Shown one piece after another: positions 33,089 to 42,118 of a DNA stretch of 64,000 bases. A model generated the notes under the pieces. That model did not search any database and was not told where the DNA came from. It saw only the letters and a program-made list of their open reading frames with translations. The DNA is from JACCZX01 sp038216465. GTDB lineage: Bacteria; Pseudomonadota; Gammaproteobacteria; Burkholderiales; Burkholderiaceae_F. The DNA is taken from the NCBI GenBank assembly GCA_038216465.1, contig JBBQQC010000003.1, forward strand, positions 1-64,000, given 5' to 3'. The translations under genes were made by a program, and so were the position numbers. Within the stretch, counting starts at the first letter, position 1; each line of letters opens with the position of its first letter.

Positions 33089-34294
33089 CTATGCAGCCTG
33101 CGCCAGGCTTGCTGTCGGTGTTTGCGCCAGATATCCCATTGCGGCGTCGACACCCCCGGTGCGATGCGGAATAGCCGCGAGCTTCAAACCCATCTCGACA
33201 CCCGCCAACGTGCCGCACAGCATCAACTCGTTGAAATAACCGAGGTGGCCGATGCGAAAGACCTTGCCCGTTACTTTGCCGAGCCCCTGACCGAGCGACA
33301 TGTTGAATCGCTCGAGCACGATCCTGCGGAACGCATCGGCACTGTGCCCGTCGGGAACGATCAGCGCCGTTAGCGCCGAACTGTATTCGGCAGGATTGAC
33401 GCACAGGATCTCGAGTCCCCATGCGCGCGCGGCGCGGCGCGTTGCTTCGGCGAAGCGGTCGTGCCGCGCGAACACTTGCGGCAAGCCTTCCGCAAACAGC
33501 ATCTCGAGTGCTTCGTGCAGTCCGTACAGCAGGTTGGTCGCCGGCGTGTACGGAAAGTAGCCGGTCGCGTTGGCCGCAATCATGGGCTCCCAGTCCCAGT
33601 ACGAACGCGGCAGTTTCGCGCTTTCCGATGCAGCCAACGCCTTCGCGCTGATTGCGTTGAATGAAAGGCCCGGCGGCAGCATCAATCCTTTTTGCGAGCC
33701 GCCGACGGTAACGTCCACGCCCCACTCGTCGTGCCGGTAGTCGATCGAGCCGAGTGATGAGATCGTATCGACCAGCAAAAGCGCCGGGTGGCCGGCGCGG
33801 TCGATCGCGGCGCGAATCGGCGCGATCTGCGTCGTCACGCCGGTCGAAGTTTCGTTGTGGACGACGCACACGGCCTTGATTGCGTGCGCTGCGTCGGCGC
33901 GCAGCCGCTTTTCGATCTCTGCGGAGTTGGCACCCTGCCGCCAGTCGCCAGGCATGAAGTCGACCGTCAATGACATCCGCTCGGCCAACTTCTTCCACAG
34001 CATCGCAAAGTGTCCGGTCTCAGCCATCAGCACGCGATCGCCCGGCGATAACGTGTTGACCAGCGCCGCCTCCCATGCGCCGGTTCCCGAGGCCGGGTAG
34101 ATCACCACATCGCGCGCCGTTTGAAACACGCGCTTGATGCCGGCGAGTACAGATTTGCCGAGCGCCGCGAACTCGGGTCCGCGATGATCGATCGTCGGGT
34201 GATCGATCGCACGCAGCACACGATCTGGGACGTTGGTCGGCCCGGGGATCTGCAGGAAGTGGCGACCGGACGGATGGCTGTCGAGTTCAAGCAT
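33089..34294 (-). CDS. Serine/alanine-glyoxylate aminotransferase family protein
   Basis: 401 residues from ATG 34294. Fold type I PLP enzyme beginning RHFLQIPGPTNVPDRVLRAI, as in serine-glyoxylate and alanine-glyoxylate aminotransferases. The PLP-binding Asp lies in LLLVDTISSLGSIDYRHDEW and the Schiff-base Lys in GGSQKGLMLPPGLSF. The C-terminal GKVFRIGHLGYFNELML carries the conserved substrate-carboxylate Arg. It would convert glyoxylate and an amino donor into glycine and a 2-oxo acid. It is divergent from the FAD/Fe-S dehydrogenase gene, with 84 bases between, and these may form one glyoxylate or hydroxyacid pathway. Confidence 0.9.
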   Translation of the reverse strand: MLELDSHPSGRHFLQIPGPTNVPDRVLRAIDHPTIDHRGPEFAALGKSVLAGIKRVFQTARDVVIYPASGTGAWEAALVNTLSPGDRVLMAETGHFAMLWKKLAERMSLTVDFMPGDWRQGANSAEIEKRLRADAAHAIKAVCVVHNETSTGVTTQIAPIRAAIDRAGHPALLLVDTISSLGSIDYRHDEWGVDVTVGGSQKGLMLPPGLSFNAISAKALAASESAKLPRSYWDWEPMIAANATGYFPYTPATNLLYGLHEALEMLFAEGLPQVFARHDRFAEATRRAARAWGLEILCVNPAEYSSALTALIVPDGHSADAFRRIVLERFNMSLGQGLGKVTGKVFRIGHLGYFNELMLCGTLAGVEMGLKLAAIPHRTGGVDAAMGYLAQTPTASLAQAA

Positions 34295-34378
34295 CGGAAA
34301 GCCTTTGACGAAGCGAGCATCGTAGCGAATCGCGTGCCCAGGTGCCGCGGTCGCTGCTACGCGGCTATATTGACTCGC

Positions 34379-37300
34379 ATGAACGACCTCGCACAACCGC
34401 TGGTCTTCCATCCTCCACGCGCAGATTCTGAACTTGCGAGCCGGCTGCGCGCAGCGGTGACAGGAGAGGTGTTGTTCGATCGCGCCTCGCGCGGTCGTTA
34501 TGCGACGGATGCGTCGATCTACCAGGTCGAACCCGTCGGCGTGCTGATTCCCAAGACGCAGGACGACGTGCGCGCTGCGGTGGAGATTTGCCGCGGGCTG
34601 CGCGTGCCGATGCTGGCGCGTGGGGGTGGTAGCTCGCAGTGCGGGCAAACCGTCGGCGCCGCCTTGGTGATCGATCACAGTAAGTATTTGAACGGCATCG
34701 TGACGTTCAACCGCGAGGCGATGACCGTCACGGTCGAGCCGGGCATCGTGCTCGATACGCTGAACGCATGGCTGCGTCCGCACGGACTGTGGTTTCCAGT
34801 GGATGTCAGCACATCGGCGCAGTGCACGCTCGGTGGCATGGCCGGCAACAATTCGTGCGGCTCGCGCTCGATCGCCTACGGCAACATGGTGCACAACGTG
34901 CTCGCGATCGATGCGCTGCTCTCCGACGGCACCGAGGCGTGGTTCGGGCCGGAGGCCGAGATGGCCGATGGATCGGCGCGCGTCAACAAGCTCCTCGAAG
35001 AGCTGCGCAGTATCGCCGTGCGCGAGTGGGATGAGATCGAACGCCGCGTGCCGAAGGTGTTGCGACGAGTCGGCGGATACAACGTCGACATCTTTCTACC
35101 GCAGAGCGAGCGCCCCTATACCGCCGACGGTAGCGTCAATATTGCGCATCTGCTGGTGGGCAGCGAAGGCACGCTGGCTTGGACAAGCGCACTGACGCTG
35201 CAGCTCGCGCCGCTGCCGACCCAACGGACGCTGGGTGTCGTCAACTTTCCGACGCTGTATCGCGCGATGCAGTGCGCACAGCACATCGTCACGTTGAAAC
35301 CTTCAGCAGTCGAGCTGGTCGATCGCACGATGATCGAGCTGGCGCGCAGCAATCCTGCGTTTCAACCCGTGATCGACGCGGCGCTGATCGGCGAACCGGA
35401 GGCGATCCTGCTGGTCGAGTTCAGCGGTGAAGACGCGCGCGGGCGGCTCGCTGAGCTAGTGACGCTGAGCGCCGATCTGGGCCTGCCAAATCAGGTCGTT
35501 TGCTTGACCGATGCGTCTTCACAGAAAGCCCTTTGGGAAGTGCGCAAAGCCGGCCTCAACATCATGATGAGCATGCGCGGCGACGGTAAGCCAGTGTCGT
35601 TCATCGAAGACTGTGCGGTGCCGCTCGAGCACCTGGCCGACTACGTCGCGCGCCTAACCGAGGTATTTGCCAAGCACGGAACACGCGGAACCTGGTACGC
35701 GCATGCGTCGGTCGGGACGCTTCACGTGCGGCCGATTCTCGACATGCGGCGTGATGGTGCCAAGAAAATGCGATTGATCGCCGAAGAAGCGGCATTGCTG
35801 GTGCGCGGGTACAAAGGCGCGTTTTCGGGCGAGCACGGCGATGGGCTGGTGCGCAGTGAATGGGTTGCCTGGCAATTCGGCCCGCGCTTGACGCGCGCGT
35901 TCGAAGAAATCAAAGCGCTATTCGACCCCGACGGGCTGATGAACCCCGGCAAGATCGTCAAGCCGACCCAGATGGATGACGCGCGGCTGTTTCGTTATCC
36001 GCCGGGCTATCGAACGCACCCGCTGCAAACCGCCCTGGATTGGTCAGCGTGGAATGTGCAGAACAATCCGGAAGCCGAGACGCTGACCGCGCCCGGCACC
36101 GGCGGCGATCCGGCGCACGGTTTCGCCAAGGCAGTCGAGATGTGTAACAACAACGGTCACTGCCGCAAGTTCGATGCCGGCACGATGTGCCCGAGCTTTC
36201 GCGTAACGCGTGACGAAGAAGACTTGACGCGCGGCCGCGCGAATACGCTTCGCTTGGCGCTATCGGGCCAGCTGGAAGGCGGTCTGACATCCGACGCCGT
36301 GCGCGACGCGCTCGACCTATGTGTCAGTTGCAAGGGTTGCCGCCGTGAATGCCCGACCGGCGTCGACATGGCGAAAATGAAGATCGAGTTTCTTCATCAC
36401 TATCACCGGCAGCACGGCATTTCGATCAAGGATCGGTTGATTTCGTACCTACCGCGCTACGCGCATTGGGGCGCGCGACTGCCCTGGCTGTTCAATATGC
36501 GAAACACCCTGCCATCTGCCGCTGCGCTCTCGCAGAAGTGGTTTGGATTGGCCGCGCAGCGGTCGTTGCCGTCCTGGCGCAGCGACACCTTTCTGGCTGG
36601 CCTGACGTATCCCCTCAACGCCGACGGTAGCGCCGAGCCACAATCGCGCGGCGCTGCTGGTGAAGTCGTGCTGTTCGCCGACACCTTCAACAATGCCTTC
36701 GAACCAGAAGTTTCGCACGATGCGCTGGCGGTGCTCGAAGCGGCCGGCTACACCGTGCACATTGGATTGCCGGCCGATGGCAGCCGTCGTCCGCTGTGCT
36801 GCGGCCGCACGTTTCTTGCGACTGGCATGGTCGATCAAGCGAAGGTCGAAGCGCGCCGCACGCTTGCGGCGCTGCTGCCGCACATCGAGCGTGGCGCGAC
36901 GATCGTCGGTCTCGAGCCGTCGTGCCTGTTGTCGATGCGCGACGAATTCCTGGTAATGGGCTTGGGTGAAGCCGCGCAACGACTTGCATCAAGTGCGTTG
37001 CTGATCGAGGAATTCCTGGCACGCGAGCATCGTGCGGGTCGCCTGCGTTTAGCGCTGGCTGCGTTACCGCAAAAGCGCGCGATGATTCACGGACATTGCC
37101 ATCAGAAAGCGTTCGACGCGCTCGCGCCCGCGGTTGAGGTGCTGAAGCTGATCCCGGACCTGCAGGTTGAAGTGATCGATTCAAGCTGCTGCGGCATGGC
37201 CGGCGCATTCGGTTACGAGGCCGCGCACTACGACATCTCGATGCAAATGGCCGAACTGTCTCTGCTGCCTGCGGTGCGTAACGCAGAGCCAGATACGCTG

Positions 37301-37423
37301 ATCGTCGCCGATGGCACCAGCTGCCGGCATCAAATTGCAGACGGCACGCGCGCGACCGGTGCGCGCCACGCGATGCACATTGCCAGCGTGCTGGCGCGCT
37401 CGCTCGCTACGCACGGAACGTAA
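34379..37423 (+). CDS. FAD-linked oxidase fused to Fe-S/CCG domain (D-2-hydroxyacid dehydrogenase type)
   Basis: 1014 residues. Residues 40-210 are an FAD-binding PCMH-type domain (VPMLARGGGSSQCGQTVGAA, then TLGGMAGNNSCGSRSIAYGN). Residues 250-540 are the FAD-oxidase C-terminal domain, ending with GAFSGEHGDGLVRSEW and DPDGLMNPGKIVKP. Then come two 4Fe-4S motifs (CNNNGHCRKFDAGTMCPS and CVSCKGCRRECPTGVDM) and two CCG cluster-binding motifs (CCGRTF, CCGMAG). This fused layout is that of bacterial D-lactate/D-2-hydroxyglutarate-type dehydrogenases that pass electrons to quinone or cytochrome. It stands opposite the glyoxylate aminotransferase. The start is the first ATG after the divergent gap. 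Confidence 0.92.
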   Translation: MNDLAQPLVFHPPRADSELASRLRAAVTGEVLFDRASRGRYATDASIYQVEPVGVLIPKTQDDVRAAVEICRGLRVPMLARGGGSSQCGQTVGAALVIDHSKYLNGIVTFNREAMTVTVEPGIVLDTLNAWLRPHGLWFPVDVSTSAQCTLGGMAGNNSCGSRSIAYGNMVHNVLAIDALLSDGTEAWFGPEAEMADGSARVNKLLEELRSIAVREWDEIERRVPKVLRRVGGYNVDIFLPQSERPYTADGSVNIAHLLVGSEGTLAWTSALTLQLAPLPTQRTLGVVNFPTLYRAMQCAQHIVTLKPSAVELVDRTMIELARSNPAFQPVIDAALIGEPEAILLVEFSGEDARGRLAELVTLSADLGLPNQVVCLTDASSQKALWEVRKAGLNIMMSMRGDGKPVSFIEDCAVPLEHLADYVARLTEVFAKHGTRGTWYAHASVGTLHVRPILDMRRDGAKKMRLIAEEAALLVRGYKGAFSGEHGDGLVRSEWVAWQFGPRLTRAFEEIKALFDPDGLMNPGKIVKPTQMDDARLFRYPPGYRTHPLQTALDWSAWNVQNNPEAETLTAPGTGGDPAHGFAKAVEMCNNNGHCRKFDAGTMCPSFRVTRDEEDLTRGRANTLRLALSGQLEGGLTSDAVRDALDLCVSCKGCRRECPTGVDMAKMKIEFLHHYHRQHGISIKDRLISYLPRYAHWGARLPWLFNMRNTLPSAAALSQKWFGLAAQRSLPSWRSDTFLAGLTYPLNADGSAEPQSRGAAGEVVLFADTFNNAFEPEVSHDALAVLEAAGYTVHIGLPADGSRRPLCCGRTFLATGMVDQAKVEARRTLAALLPHIERGATIVGLEPSCLLSMRDEFLVMGLGEAAQRLASSALLIEEFLAREHRAGRLRLALAALPQKRAMIHGHCHQKAFDALAPAVEVLKLIPDLQVEVIDSSCCGMAGAFGYEAAHYDISMQMAELSLLPAVRNAEPDTLIVADGTSCRHQIADGTRATGARHAMHIASVLARSLATHGT

Positions 37424-37432
37424 CGCGCTATG

Positions 37433-38407
37433 TCAGCGGGCGGCGAGCTCCGTCGCCAGTCCCGAACTCAGCAGCACCTGGGACGATGGAAACCAGATTT
37501 GATCGTTGGCGACAGCAGCGCCCTGTTTCAGTACGCGCTGATCGACTCCGCGCGCCGCGATGAATTCATCACTGCGCCGATTGGCCGAAGCGACAGCGTC
37601 CGCACTGAACCCGGCACCGCCAGCGCTGTGCAAACCAACTCTCGCATCGGCACTGATGATGCGGCGAGCGCCGCCGGCAAATGCCGTCACGCACGCACTG
37701 CTGCACTCGCTGTCGACCAAGGTATCGACGCCGCGATCGCGCAACAAGGTTCCGAGTGCAAGCCCTTCGGCGACGCGGCCGCCACGGCTGTCGAGCCGCA
37801 CGACACGCACATTGGAATTGGCATCGAGCGCATCGCGCACGGCGCGCGTGCTGCCGAACTCAAGGCCGCCCTGCAGCACGATCTGGTTCGAGCGTGGTTC
37901 GAGCGCAACGGCGGCCGGCGGCGATGAGCCGATCAGGGTCGACCACACCTCGGGCATTACGTAGCGCGCCGATTGAAACCAGAATGCGCCAACCCAGACG
38001 AACGCCCCGAAGCCGACGATGCCGGTCAACACAGCCACCGGCATCGAACCACCGCGATCGACACTCTCGATCGCCGAACGCTGCACGCCTGTGCCCCACC
38101 ATAAGGCGCCGACGATCAGCACCAGCACCTCGAGCAGCCACAGCAAAGACGATCCGACCGGGTAATCGGTGATGGGCACCCGACGCGAGGCGAAACCGAT
38201 CGCCTGCACTACACCCCACACCATGGCGGAACTGACAATCACGGCTACCGCTAGCGGCAGGTCGCCACGCCAGTGCTGCCGCAGATAACCGACGCGCCGG
38301 CTGCGCCCTCGCATATGCTTTTCGCGAAAGCGCTCGGCGTTTTTCAGTTGCTTGCGCGGCGACGGCGGGTGGGCCGGTAATACGGCCTCGGTATCTGATG
38401 GGGGCAT
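37433..38407 (-). CDS. Membrane protein with ClpP/crotonase-like periplasmic domain
   Basis: 324 residues. The N-terminal 45 residues are basic. Three membrane helices follow (LAVAVIVSSAMVWGVVQAIG, SLLWLLEVLVLIVGALWW, and VAVLTGIVGFGAFVWVGAFW). The C-terminal domain from about residue 175 begins NQIVLQGGLEFGSTRAVRDA, has VRLDSRGGRVAEGLALG and ends with SECSSACVTAFAGGARRIIS and VGLHSAGGAGF. This resembles the COG3904-like or ClpP/SppA superfold, where Ser or Cys at SSAC would be the active-site area. Function unknown. Convergent with the FAD/Fe-S gene. Confidence 0.75.
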   Translation of the reverse strand: MPPSDTEAVLPAHPPSPRKQLKNAERFREKHMRGRSRRVGYLRQHWRGDLPLAVAVIVSSAMVWGVVQAIGFASRRVPITDYPVGSSLLWLLEVLVLIVGALWWGTGVQRSAIESVDRGGSMPVAVLTGIVGFGAFVWVGAFWFQSARYVMPEVWSTLIGSSPPAAVALEPRSNQIVLQGGLEFGSTRAVRDALDANSNVRVVRLDSRGGRVAEGLALGTLLRDRGVDTLVDSECSSACVTAFAGGARRIISADARVGLHSAGGAGFSADAVASANRRSDEFIAARGVDQRVLKQGAAVANDQIWFPSSQVLLSSGLATELAAR

Positions 38408-38515
38408 GCTGGGCAGTCTAGAGGTCCGCCGAGGGCGACGTTAGTCGCGCCTTTTAGTCTTAACAGATGAGCGCGCATCATGCGGAGGGGCGATGGCGCG
38501 CAGCAGCGTGGTCGT

Positions 38516-39265
38516 CTAGCGACCCCCGGAGACGTCGATCACGGCGCCGTGCACGTATGACGAAGCGCCCGACGCCAGCCACAGCGCGGCCTCCGCGACC
38601 TCGAGGGCCGAGCCCGAACGGCCGAGCGGCACGGCGGCCTTTGCGAGCCGCTCCATCTGCTCCAGACCGCCGTGTGCTTGATGGATCTCGGTCGCTATCA
38701 GCCCCGGCCGTATCGCGTTAACGCGAATGCCTTGCAGCCCGACTTCCTTCGCCAGCGCGACCGTGAACGAGTCCATCGCGCCCTTGGTCGCCGCGTACGC
38801 CGCGCCACCTGCGAGGCCACCAGTGCGCGCAGCCACCGAAGACATGTTGACAATCACGCCGCCGCGTCCACCCTGAGCGGTCGACATGCGACGCACGGCT
38901 TCGCGCGAGCAGTAAAAAGCGCTGAATACGTTGGCGCAAAACACTTCGCTCAGAGGCGCGATCTCGGTTTCCGCAACGTTGAACTTGCTGAGCATGCCGG
39001 CATTGTTGACCAGCGCGTCGAGTGTGCCGAGCTCTGCATCAAGCTGCTCGAACATCCTGGCGACCTGCGTCGAATCGCCGGCGTCGGCTTGCAGCGGAAC
39101 CGCGTTGCTGCCGTTGTCCTTGATCTCCGCGATGACTTCCCGAGCTTGTTTCTCGCTGCGATGAAAGTTGACGCCGACCTTGTAGCCCGAGCGTCCCGCC
39201 ATCTTTGCAATCTCGGCACCGATGCCGCGGCTGGCGCCGGTGACGAGCATGATCGGCTGCTTCAT
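38516..39265 (-). CDS. Short-chain dehydrogenase/reductase (SDR)
   Basis: 249 residues from ATG 39265, which overlaps the Bug receptor stop (ATGA). Classical SDR motifs: the cofactor glycine loop GASRGIG, NNAG, catalytic Ser in VNMSSVAARTGGLAGGAA, and YAATKGA with catalytic Tyr and Lys. RSEK after the second strand includes basic residues favouring NADP(H). It ends in the SDR-typical VSGGR. Probably acts in the same catabolic operon as the AtuA pair. Substrate unknown. Confidence 0.93.
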   Translation of the reverse strand: MKQPIMLVTGASRGIGAEIAKMAGRSGYKVGVNFHRSEKQAREVIAEIKDNGSNAVPLQADAGDSTQVARMFEQLDAELGTLDALVNNAGMLSKFNVAETEIAPLSEVFCANVFSAFYCSREAVRRMSTAQGGRGGVIVNMSSVAARTGGLAGGAAYAATKGAMDSFTVALAKEVGLQGIRVNAIRPGLIATEIHQAHGGLEQMERLAKAAVPLGRSGSALEVAEAALWLASGASSYVHGAVIDVSGGR

Positions 39266-40224
39266 TCGGGCTCGATGCCAGCTTCCTTGGTCAGCCGCGT
39301 CCACTTGGTCACTTCCGACACGATAAAGCGCGAAAGCTCGTCCGGCGTCATCGGCATCGGCGCCAGGCCGATCGTTGCAAGCTTGTCCTTGACGTCGGCT
39401 TGCGCTAGCGCCTTGCTAATGGTTGCGTGCAGCTTGTCGACGATCGGCTTTGGTGTGCCGGCCGGTGCGACGACTGCAAACCATGCAGTGATGTCGTAGC
39501 CCGGCAGTACCTCGGCTAGTGTCGGCCAGTCGGCTACCAGCGGGTTGCGCTGCGGCGCGGTGATCGCGATCGGCCTCAGCGTTCCGCCTTTGGCCTGCGC
39601 CATCGCGTTGCCGAGATCGACAAATGTGAACTGCACTTGCCCCGACAACACGTCGTTCACCGCGAGCGGGATACCTTTGTAAGGAACCGACAACACGTCG
39701 AGCCCGCTCATCTTAGACAGCCGCGAGATACTGATCTGCGAGCTGGTCGAGCCGTACCCGGCGGCGAGCTTGCCCGGCCGCTGCTTCGCGTGGGCGATGA
39801 ATTCGTTCAAATTCTTCGCCGGGAAATCCGGCTTGACCATCAATACCAGGGCGGTCGTACCGACGCCAGCAACAGGTGCGAAGTCCTTGGTCGGGTCGTA
39901 AGGCATCTTCTTCATCAGCGGCACGTTCGACGCGATCGCGGTGTTCGAAGTGAACAGCAGCGTCTGGCCGTCGGGTGCAGCGCGTACGACTTCGTTGCCC
40001 GCGATCGTTCCCTGCGCACCGGGCTTGTTCTCGACGACGAACGGCTTGCCGAGCGCAATCTGCAGTTGCTGGCCGATTACGCGCGCGGCCAGATCGGTTG
40101 CGCTGCCTGGCGGGAACGGCACGATCATCTTGACCGGGCCTTTCGGATAGTCCTGCGCAAGCGCGGGCTGTGCTGCCACGGTCAGTGCCATCGCGCCCAG
40201 CGCGAGCATTGTCTTCAGTGTCAT
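39262..40224 (-). CDS. Bug-family periplasmic solute receptor (TctC-type)
   Basis: 320 residues with a signal peptide (LALGAMALTVAAQPALAQ). The tripartite tricarboxylate receptor signature is clear: DYPKGPVKMIVPFPPGSATD, then GKPFVVENKPGAQGTIAGNE and AAPDGQTLLFTSNT. Bug receptors bind small carboxylates; most are not paired with their own permease, and none is encoded here, so it may borrow the TctA/TctB pair at 45.9-47.9 kb or act as a sensor. It lies between the SDR gene and the AtuA-like gene, with overlaps on both sides. Confidence 0.93.
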   Translation of the reverse strand: MTLKTMLALGAMALTVAAQPALAQDYPKGPVKMIVPFPPGSATDLAARVIGQQLQIALGKPFVVENKPGAQGTIAGNEVVRAAPDGQTLLFTSNTAIASNVPLMKKMPYDPTKDFAPVAGVGTTALVLMVKPDFPAKNLNEFIAHAKQRPGKLAAGYGSTSSQISISRLSKMSGLDVLSVPYKGIPLAVNDVLSGQVQFTFVDLGNAMAQAKGGTLRPIAITAPQRNPLVADWPTLAEVLPGYDITAWFAVVAPAGTPKPIVDKLHATISKALAQADVKDKLATIGLAPMPMTPDELSRFIVSEVTKWTRLTKEAGIEPE

Positions 40225-40604
40225 GCGGTCTCCTGGGTTGTTGTCTCATTGGCTTGCGCAGGGCGCAACGCGCTCGGTACTTTTACGTTGATGGCGAGCA
40301 GATGGAATGAAAGCGCCTTGCCGTGCATATCGAGATTCAGCGAGTCGTTGACGCCGCCGTCCAGCACGTCATCGAGGACAAAGTTCATTGCGGCCAGCTT
40401 CGGCAGCAGATAACGCGCAACGTGACTCGGTTTGCGATAGGCAAACTGCTGTGCGACGCGCTCGGGCGTCACTTGCTCGACCAGCAAATCGTAGTGCCGT
40501 GCATCGTACGCAATCAAACTGATGTTGGTGCGGTTGCCCTTGTCGCCGGTGCGCGCATGCGCGATCTCGCGCAGCGATACATCGACGAAGCCTTCCTTGT
40601 TCAT
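40221..40604 (-). CDS. Small AtuA-associated protein (AtuA C-terminal-like domain)
   Basis: 127 residues from ATG 40604. It begins with VSLREIAHARTGDKGNRTNI, the conserved opening of the small domain that is fused to, or encoded beside, AtuA/DUF1446 proteins. The HARTGDKG motif is strongly conserved in the family. Here it is a separate gene, 7 bases after atuA. Its start region does not overlap but its end overlaps the Bug receptor by 4 bases. The two AtuA pieces probably form one complex in acyclic terpene or related acid catabolism. Confidence 0.85.
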   Translation of the reverse strand: MNKEGFVDVSLREIAHARTGDKGNRTNISLIAYDARHYDLLVEQVTPERVAQQFAYRKPSHVARYLLPKLAAMNFVLDDVLDGGVNDSLNLDMHGKALSFHLLAINVKVPSALRPAQANETTTQETA

Positions 40605-40611
40605 CGTCGTC

Positions 40612-41970
40612 CTATACGAAGGCGTAGCTGGCAGGCACGCGCTCGCGCGGCACCAGACACGATTTCTGCGACAGTCGCTGTCGCTTTGCCACGCGCACCC
40701 CGCCGCCGCCGGCCGGGCCACCGGTCCACAGCGCGGTCAGCTCGCGCAGCACGCGATCGATCTGCGCGGAGTCCTCGTGCTTCGCAGCGACGCGCAGCCG
40801 CACGTCGGTCGCCGCGCCGGTGCGCGTCGCATGCAACAGCCGGTCCGTGTCGTCGCCGAGCACGCTCATAACCCCGATCAGATCGAAGCGCAGAGCAAGA
40901 TCGCCCCCGACGCGCTTGTCCATGATGTCCATCGCCAGCCGCGCGCGCGCTTCCGCACCCTCGCCGGCATAGGAAATTTCTCCTTCGCCGAGCCAGCCGC
41001 CATCGAAGAAAACGTTGGCTTTCAACGTTGCTGTCCGCGGATGCCCGCGCACGCCCGTTAACCGCACACGATCGCGTCCGATTTCGGCGACCTCGGCATC
41101 GCTGAAGTCGGCCACCACGTCAGGCGTCAAATATTCGGCCGGGTCGTGAATCTCGTAGAGCAATTGCTCTTTCACGGTGCGCGCATCGACCAGGCCGCCG
41201 GTGTACGCTGCCTTGGTCAGTACGCAACTGCCGTCCGGCGCGATCTCGGCGATCGGAAAGCCGACGTCGTCCAGCTTCGGCACGTCCTTGTAGCCCGGAT
41301 CGGCGAAATATCCGCCGCTGACCTGCGCGCCGCATTCGAGCAAATGCCCCGCCATCGTCGCCCCCGCGAGCTGATCCCAATCGCTCTCGCCCCATCCGAA
41401 GTGGGCGATTGCCGGTGCGAGCGTCAACGAGGGATCCGCGACACGGCCGGTGACTACGATCTGCGCCCCCGCCGTGATTGCCTCCGCGATGGCAAACGCG
41501 CCCTGGTACGCATTGGCGCAAACGAAGCGGCGCTCGTCGAAGCCGCCATCGAGCGCCTCGCGCACGAGTTGGCGGCGGTCAACACTTGAAAGGTCGTCAC
41601 CCTCGACCACCGCGACGCGCGGAACACGCAGACCCAACTCGCGCGCAAGACGGTGAATCATCACCGCCGCGCCGCGCGGATTGGCCGCGCCGAAGTTGCC
41701 GACAATCGTGATGTGATGGTTCAGGCAATCGGCGAGGATCGGCCGCAGCACCAACTCGAGCAGCACTTCATACCCGAGCTCCGGGTTCGCCTTGCGCGCC
41801 AGCTGCGCCAGCGCAAGCGTACGTTCCGCCAGCATTTCGAAAATGATCGCCGCCGGCCCGCCGCCCTCGATTAGCGTGCGCACAACGGGGCCTGGCGCAT
41901 CGATGCGATCGCCGGAAAAGCCCGCCCCGCAGCCGACTGCGAGTGTCTCAGGGTCCGTGCCTTGTTGCAT
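40612..41970 (-). CDS. AtuA family protein (DUF1446)
   Basis: 452 residues from ATG 41970, the expected family length. Conserved blocks include AVGCGAGFSGDRIDAPGPVV at the start, ITIVGNFGAANPRGAA, FVCANAYQGAFAIAEA, VVTGRVADPSLTLAPAIAHF and LLECGAQVSGGYFADPGYKD. AtuA is needed for growth on acyclic terpenes (citronellol, geraniol) in Pseudomonas, but most family members are uncharacterised. It heads the operon with the small AtuA-like protein, a Bug receptor and an SDR. The actual substrate need not be a terpene. Confidence 0.9.
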   Translation of the reverse strand: MQQGTDPETLAVGCGAGFSGDRIDAPGPVVRTLIEGGGPAAIIFEMLAERTLALAQLARKANPELGYEVLLELVLRPILADCLNHHITIVGNFGAANPRGAAVMIHRLARELGLRVPRVAVVEGDDLSSVDRRQLVREALDGGFDERRFVCANAYQGAFAIAEAITAGAQIVVTGRVADPSLTLAPAIAHFGWGESDWDQLAGATMAGHLLECGAQVSGGYFADPGYKDVPKLDDVGFPIAEIAPDGSCVLTKAAYTGGLVDARTVKEQLLYEIHDPAEYLTPDVVADFSDAEVAEIGRDRVRLTGVRGHPRTATLKANVFFDGGWLGEGEISYAGEGAEARARLAMDIMDKRVGGDLALRFDLIGVMSVLGDDTDRLLHATRTGAATDVRLRVAAKHEDSAQIDRVLRELTALWTGGPAGGGGVRVAKRQRLSQKSCLVPRERVPASYAFV

Positions 41971-42118
41971 GCCGCGAGTTTGCTCCAAAAATTCTGCGAT
42001 CGACGGTGCCAGCCGGGCGGAGGCGGGAACAGCGCCGCTTACACCCGCCAACTTTTGTGGTTGGCGCTTCGCAACCTTTGGCACCATTGGCAGCTGGTAG
42101 CAGAGGCAGAGCCGCGAA

